This document shows, one piece after another, positions 58,706 to 64,000 of a stretch of 64,000 bases of DNA. Positions within the stretch are counted from its first letter, which is position 1, and each line of letters begins with the position of its first letter. The notes under the pieces are model-generated. The model saw only the letters and a list, made by a program, of their open reading frames with translations. It did not search any database and was not told where the DNA came from. Location: the NCBI GenBank assembly GCA_964019055.1, contig OZ025217.1, forward strand, positions 4,324,617 to 4,388,616, written 5' to 3'. The DNA is from Anthopleura xanthogrammica (Eukaryota > Cnidaria > Anthozoa > Actiniaria > Actiniidae). A program made the position numbers and the translations under genes.

Positions 58706-61700
58706 GCACAGAACAAAAAAAGCGCCAAAGAAGACAACGACAGCACTTAAAGTTTACAGTAAAATAAGACCCCCCGGCACGTTTGAGAGGAAGGGAGCTT
58801 ATTGCAGTGATGGGGGTTATCGATTTAGCGAGACCCATGCAGAACGGCGTACGCCGTCAAGATAATATGCCATTTGATAACTTGCTTTAAACACGGTAAA
58901 CTCATGTTCAGGATTAAACTCGGCACTATATAGCATTAAAATTATATGAATAAATATTACACGGTTTTGTGTGATTGATCTGAACTTCTAATAATGATCA
59001 CAAATCACTTTAACAAATGAAAGAGAATGGAAGCTTAATATTTTTTTCTCTAAAGGGAGGGGGGTGCGGATTGTCGTATCAGAGAGAGGGTGGGCATATA
59101 TTACTTGAATGGAGTTGAGAAACGGTATCCCTGTTGTGCACCAACTAAGTTAGGATCTATCAAGGAAAGGAAAGGATTGCCGCAAAAACACAAGGTAGAA
59201 AAATAATGAAAAAGAAATAAGAGGTGAATTGAAAAAAAAAAAGAAAAAGGAATAAAAAAAGCGAAAAGAAAAATAATTGAAATGAAAAATAATAACAGAA
59301 AAGAGAAAGGAAAAATAAAGGAAAGGAAAAGAAAAGACAAGAAAAAGAAACTGGGAAAGAGAAAAATAAACGATAAAAAAAATTAAGAAGAAACAGAAAG
59401 AAAAACTGAACACAAAACCAACATGATAGAGCCAGAAAGAGCCAGGCATGCAAAGAAAGAAAGAGAGAAAGAAAGAAAGAATATTCATTTTAGTAGCTGA
59501 CCCCATTCTTGGAAGCGTGCCCGGTAGCAGCAGTGAAGCGCCAGTTTGTCCTTCACTTCATGCAGGCTCCAACGTGGTTTTACTACTTCCCGGATCCATG
59601 CCCCTTCCGGTGCCTTGTCCTCATATCCGGAGGCTGCATCATTCTGCTCAACAATAAGCTGAGATAAGCTGGATCAGGGGCGGATCCAGGATTTTTGAGA
59701 GGGGGGTGACTGAGATCCCAAAACTTTGAATGTACTTTTATATAATATTCACGGAGTGCAAAGGGGTTCTGATCTGAAGTCCCAGGAGAACAATCTGATG
59801 GAGAGTTAGAACAATTTTGATACTATATAATGAACGCTTATTATAAATGTTGATTATTTTAATTTATTATCTTCGCTGATAATAGGGTTGTTGCCAGGTT
59901 TTTATGTACTGTTCATTTAAATATTACATTACATGTTACAAATTACGCTAAAAAATTCTGGTTGGCTGCTGAGAGCAGTTTAATTTGTTTCTGTTTGTTT
60001 TTGGAAATCAAAATGAAGGAAAAAAAGGAAATTGAGTGCTAATTTGCTTCTGGTTAGCTCAAATTGAAAACAATAAAAATCATTACGTAAGCTGCTTATT
60101 TAGGCAGTTACTCTCACTATAAAATATATTTTGAAGACAGTTTTATTTTATCTTTATTATTCAGTTATAAAGTTCTTACCGACGGATTGCGAAACTTCTG
60201 TTGTCCTTGTCTCAGTGCATGGTTGCTCATTCAAGCTCACTGAATTCGTAATAGAAAAACAGCTTACTGAGTTAAAGATGAAATATTTAATTTAAAGAAA
60301 AGCATTTTTAAAAAAGAGCATACCAGGTCCAGGGTTTGTTTTCTTTGCTTGGGGCTCGTAGGTTTCACATTCAGATTGCTTGCCATGTGCTCGAACGGAT
60401 TGGTCTTCTTGACATTGACTAGTTAAAATCAAATTTCATTTTTGAAATATAACCATTAAATAATTCATTGACTTTGCAAAACTACTGCCGGCTCCACTCG
60501 TATTTAGCACGTTTTACTTACCTACTAGACTGGCTAAAAAACGAAAATAGTTTCTTTTAATTTGCTTTGATATGATCGTAAAGCTCTTCGATCGAAGCGT
60601 TTGGGTCTAGATCTTGCTCAGGTGTACAAACGCGTTTATCAGACATACACAGGAAGCCCAAAAAGGCGGGAAAGTAGAAAAGGCGGGAAAGCAGATATGG
60701 GGCAGAAAGCCGTGATGCCTGTTACACGCGAGAAATGAGACAGCTTGAATGAAAAATGATATCAAAATTTAAAAAAATGAAAAAAATCTAAAAAGCTGAT
60801 GTCAAGATCAAAAGTAAATATTCAACTGACCAAAAAGGGGGTGACTAATCACCCCCGTCACCACCCCTAAATCCACCCCTGTGGATATTATATGATACTA
60901 GCTGATACTAATAAGAAAACGCTAATTTCTCGAAGGTTCTTGTTATAAATACCGATACGTGACAAGGAAATCTACAGAAAATCATACAATAACAATGATA
61001 AACAATTGATAAAGGACTTTGGTTTCATGACTGAACAGGAATAGGGTGTGACGACATGAACGTCATTTACACTAAACGCGCCAAAAGTGCTGACAAATCG
61101 ATTGACCCGATTACGAAACGAGAAGCCGAGCACACCATGTCGTTTCCGGAATCATTCGATTATCGATTACTTCTTTGTGCTTTACTTCTGGGATTTGTTA
61201 AGACTCTTCCACAGTCCTTGCTCGGCCGCTGCACTCTCCACGCTATGGGACTGTAACGGTAGAATGGTAGCGTTTCCCTGATTGGCTGATATATCTACTG
61301 TTCTAAGCTCCTCTCTCATTGGTTGACCAGTGAGTCCTTCTTATTTTGAAAGATCATTGTTTACTAACAGTACTAGTATTTTTACAAAGGAAAGCACGAT
61401 GGATTGTTGTCGAAAGAAAGTTTTTGTTGAAGCAAGCACGTCAACATTGGTAAATCTAAGCAGATACAATGGCCTAGACAGACAAAGCGATCGTATAGAT
61501 CTGTATTAGAGGGATATCCTAGGTCATTTCAAATCGAATGATTACGAGTTTGACGTTGAATGTTTACCACTTAAAATCACATCAAGCAAATTCTGGATAC
61601 ACAAGGTACCCAAAGGTATAGAAAATAAATAAACCACTCTCAGAACTATATATGCTTATAGTGCTTTTTATGACCCTTTTATACTAAACCGATAAGAAAT

Positions 61701-64000
61701 ATAAAATTAAATCAGTGAGGGCGGCTAATTCTAAAATCCCGAGATTTAACAAAAAATCGTCCGAAAAGCTGAAAAGAATAAAAATAAAAACAACTTCAAA
61801 GTATTTTTAAAAAATTTCAAAAGAAAAAACCCTGATAATCGTTGAAAATAAAGGTAGCCAGCTTGGGCTTCCTGTGATATATTTCGGTTCTCAAGGCATG
61901 ATGGGTCCAAGATTCCTGGACCCAGAAGCCCTTTCGGCATTGTACCGTTTGCACCCCTTACCAAAATATTTAAGTCCTAGCGTTTTAAATCATCTCTGAA
62001 ATATCGTAATACATAGCTCATGATAGCAAATTCGATTAACGTTGTGGTCGCTAAAAAAAGCCTAAACATTATTTGCTTTATTTACCAACAAACTTCACTG
62101 TAGGCTAATTTTCATAATTCCGCTCTCAAATAAAGCTTTAGACTTTAGGCTTTTTGTCATACACAACGTTAATTGAATTAGCTATAAATTATATATACCA
62201 GATCTAGAAGTATTCTATTTCTAAAGTAAATCTTAACAGGCAGTAGCTTAATATATATTTCTTTGGCACTTGTACTAACTTTGCAAATCAACAGAAACGA
62301 ACAGATTTTTACGATATTTGGCCCAATTATACAAGAAACGCATTGCTTTGTGTCTTTTCCCGTAAAATCGAAATATCATATTTTGGAAGCATTTCTGTGA
62401 TTTTTTTGAATCGATTCTAGACCACGTCTTGCCAATATTCAGCTTCCAAACGGCAACTTATTTGCGTTCTTTGACGTATTACTAATTTAGATAAGTTTTG
62501 GTTTCTTACCGGCGTATGCACATGGCATTGGAGTAGTATTTTTGACTGTTATCGACATACTATGGTCTTTTACATTCGCTCTGACATAATTCGAAATAAA
62601 TATATTAACAATTTGTCAGACATGTCTTATGAGACAATTTTTAACATTTTAACCATTTTATGAGATAAAACTCAAAAGCGTGTTTTTTTCTTCAAAACTT
62701 GTACTTAGAATGTTGTCTTGAAATTATATTGAAACTTGTCGACAGAAACCTTGGCCACTTACGTCTCTTCATGTAAAATTTACAGTTACAAATGACTATG
62801 TAAATTTTCGATTAAAATTCTTAAGTCTCGAGGGACAGACCATCACATACATGTTCTTAATGAACAGAACATTTCATTGTATTTCTGCTATTGCAAAGCT
62901 AAAAAAATATGTCGTATATCACTTTTATTCAAAGATTCATTCTTTCTTGGGAGAGGACTAACAAAAAAACGTAGCAAACAAATGCATACAAACAATGGTC
63001 TCGTGATTATGACAGTTATATTCTAAATCGGTTATAGAATAAACACTCGTGCTTTATGGGATTTAAAGCTCCTCGCAATGATAGAAACCCGGGGGGGGGG
63101 GGATTCCGGGGGTAAAGTATCGGGTATGCTCGTCGTATCTCTGTATAGGGGTAGAAATTAGCGATTTGGTATCTTTTAGGGTCTTAAAAGCGACATTCTG
63201 TAAAAATCGACCAAATATTGGCACAAGTCAAAAAATCGATTTCGCTCATATTTTGTTTATTGATAGCCCTTAGTATGAAGTACATCCTGGTGTTTTTAGT
63301 TTTGAAAAATTTTACTTGGTTTTCGAGAAATTTACGAAAATCGATTTCGGCCCTACGCATCGAAAAAATGCCCGCCGAGATAACGGAATTTAGTGTAAAA
63401 ATAAACGCATCGTACAGCTAAATCACATATCTATATTTTTGGTCGGGTATTTTTTATCAAAAGAATGGATATTCCTCTTCCTTTTGGTTGTATTTAGATT
63501 AGAATATTTGGCGTTTTAAGATACGAAAAAAATTATCTACGAAGCTAATTATTTCCAAAGTTCACAAATGCAAATTAAGGCCTTAAAATACGGCTTATAA
63601 AAATACGGCTTGTATATATATGCTCTTTTTCCAAATCATAAAAAACCTACAACCAGAGGATTATCTAATGTACTTCTATTAGAATCAAAAGAAAATTCTC
63701 TGGGCAAACCATTTTTACTGTTCCGTTGAGGACGCTTTTCTGTCCCTATATTTGACGACAAATGAAGATGCAAATTGTGGTCTCGTAATATCAATGCTCG
63801 GAGCTCTAAATCCCTAAAGCACTCGCGTTTATTCTCTAACCCTTACTTAGCAATACGTTAAACTAAATAGCGAATTACAATAAAACATGATATTCGTCAA
63901 AACAATCATTGGTTAGACTAAACTATGACTACATGTCAGGGATTTCTAACATACAGGTTGTAACATGTAAACATCAATAATCAATTGCTAAAATCAATGG
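58706..64000. other. non-coding spacer after copy B
   Basis: Near-identical to the spacer after copy A: 3' UTR, shortened purine tract, TIR element copy B (59675-60881), partial foldback end (63107-63192) and the start of the inverted-repeat arm (63923-64000). No new coding exon was recognised. Confidence 0.6.
59675..60881 (-). mobile_element. 1.2-kb TIR element, copy B
   Basis: Same ends and same TGGAT flanks as copy A at an offset of 11,057 bp, including the MSDKRV frame at 60557-60646. It was duplicated with the segment, not inserted independently. Confidence 0.85.

Larger units (their letters stand above)
57129..64000. repeat. segmental duplication block R3, copy B
   Basis: Counterpart of 45834-52960. 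It runs to the window edge inside a copy of the 52866 arm, so the duplication continues outside. Confidence 0.92.

Overview
This window is eukaryotic, AT-rich and intron-rich. Several conserved metazoan genes sit among many foldback elements, SINEs and microsatellites. The proteins resemble animal orthologues and the repeat style fits an anthozoan cnidarian, most likely a stony coral or sea anemone. That placement is an inference from gene content, not proven.

Left half (1-33,300) is ordinary conserved gene territory. It holds: the 3' part of a sorting nexin 27-type gene (+, 981-4254, six exons); SLC25A46, a mitochondrial outer-membrane carrier-like protein (-, 8102-11341, seven exons); a complete SERINC family gene (+, 11942-21404, 13 exons, 449 aa), head-to-head with SLC25A46 across about 600 bp; and a complete ABCC4/MRP4-type ABC transporter (+, 26259-33230, six exons, 1319 aa). 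The transporter carries a perfect in-frame 54-bp tandem duplication in a membrane segment. Every splice junction was checked for phase and GT/AG.

Right half (33,300-64,000) is a young, repeat-built segmental duplication array. It contains a small family of two-exon secreted proteins: one decayed exon 1 (35,300), copy A (42,184-47,401) and copy B (55,440-58,705). Exon 1 gives a signal peptide and a dibasic site. Exon 2 gives a domain that reads like the prodomain of a BMP5-8-type TGF-beta ligand. No cystine-knot ligand follows; the protein ends in 18-residue acidic repeats. The coding exons of A and B differ far more than the introns and flanks around them, the pattern of fast protein diversification. 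The window ends inside the next repeat of the array, so more copies may lie beyond. This orphan-prodomain family is the main candidate for something undescribed.

The array is also studded with mobile DNA: a Crypton-type tyrosine recombinase element present in unit A and absent at the matching site of unit B, a 1.2-kb terminal-inverted-repeat element with a residual exon, a tRNA-containing snapback of 135-bp perfect arms flanked by a 13-bp direct repeat, tRNA-derived SINEs, and at least ten MITE-like foldbacks.
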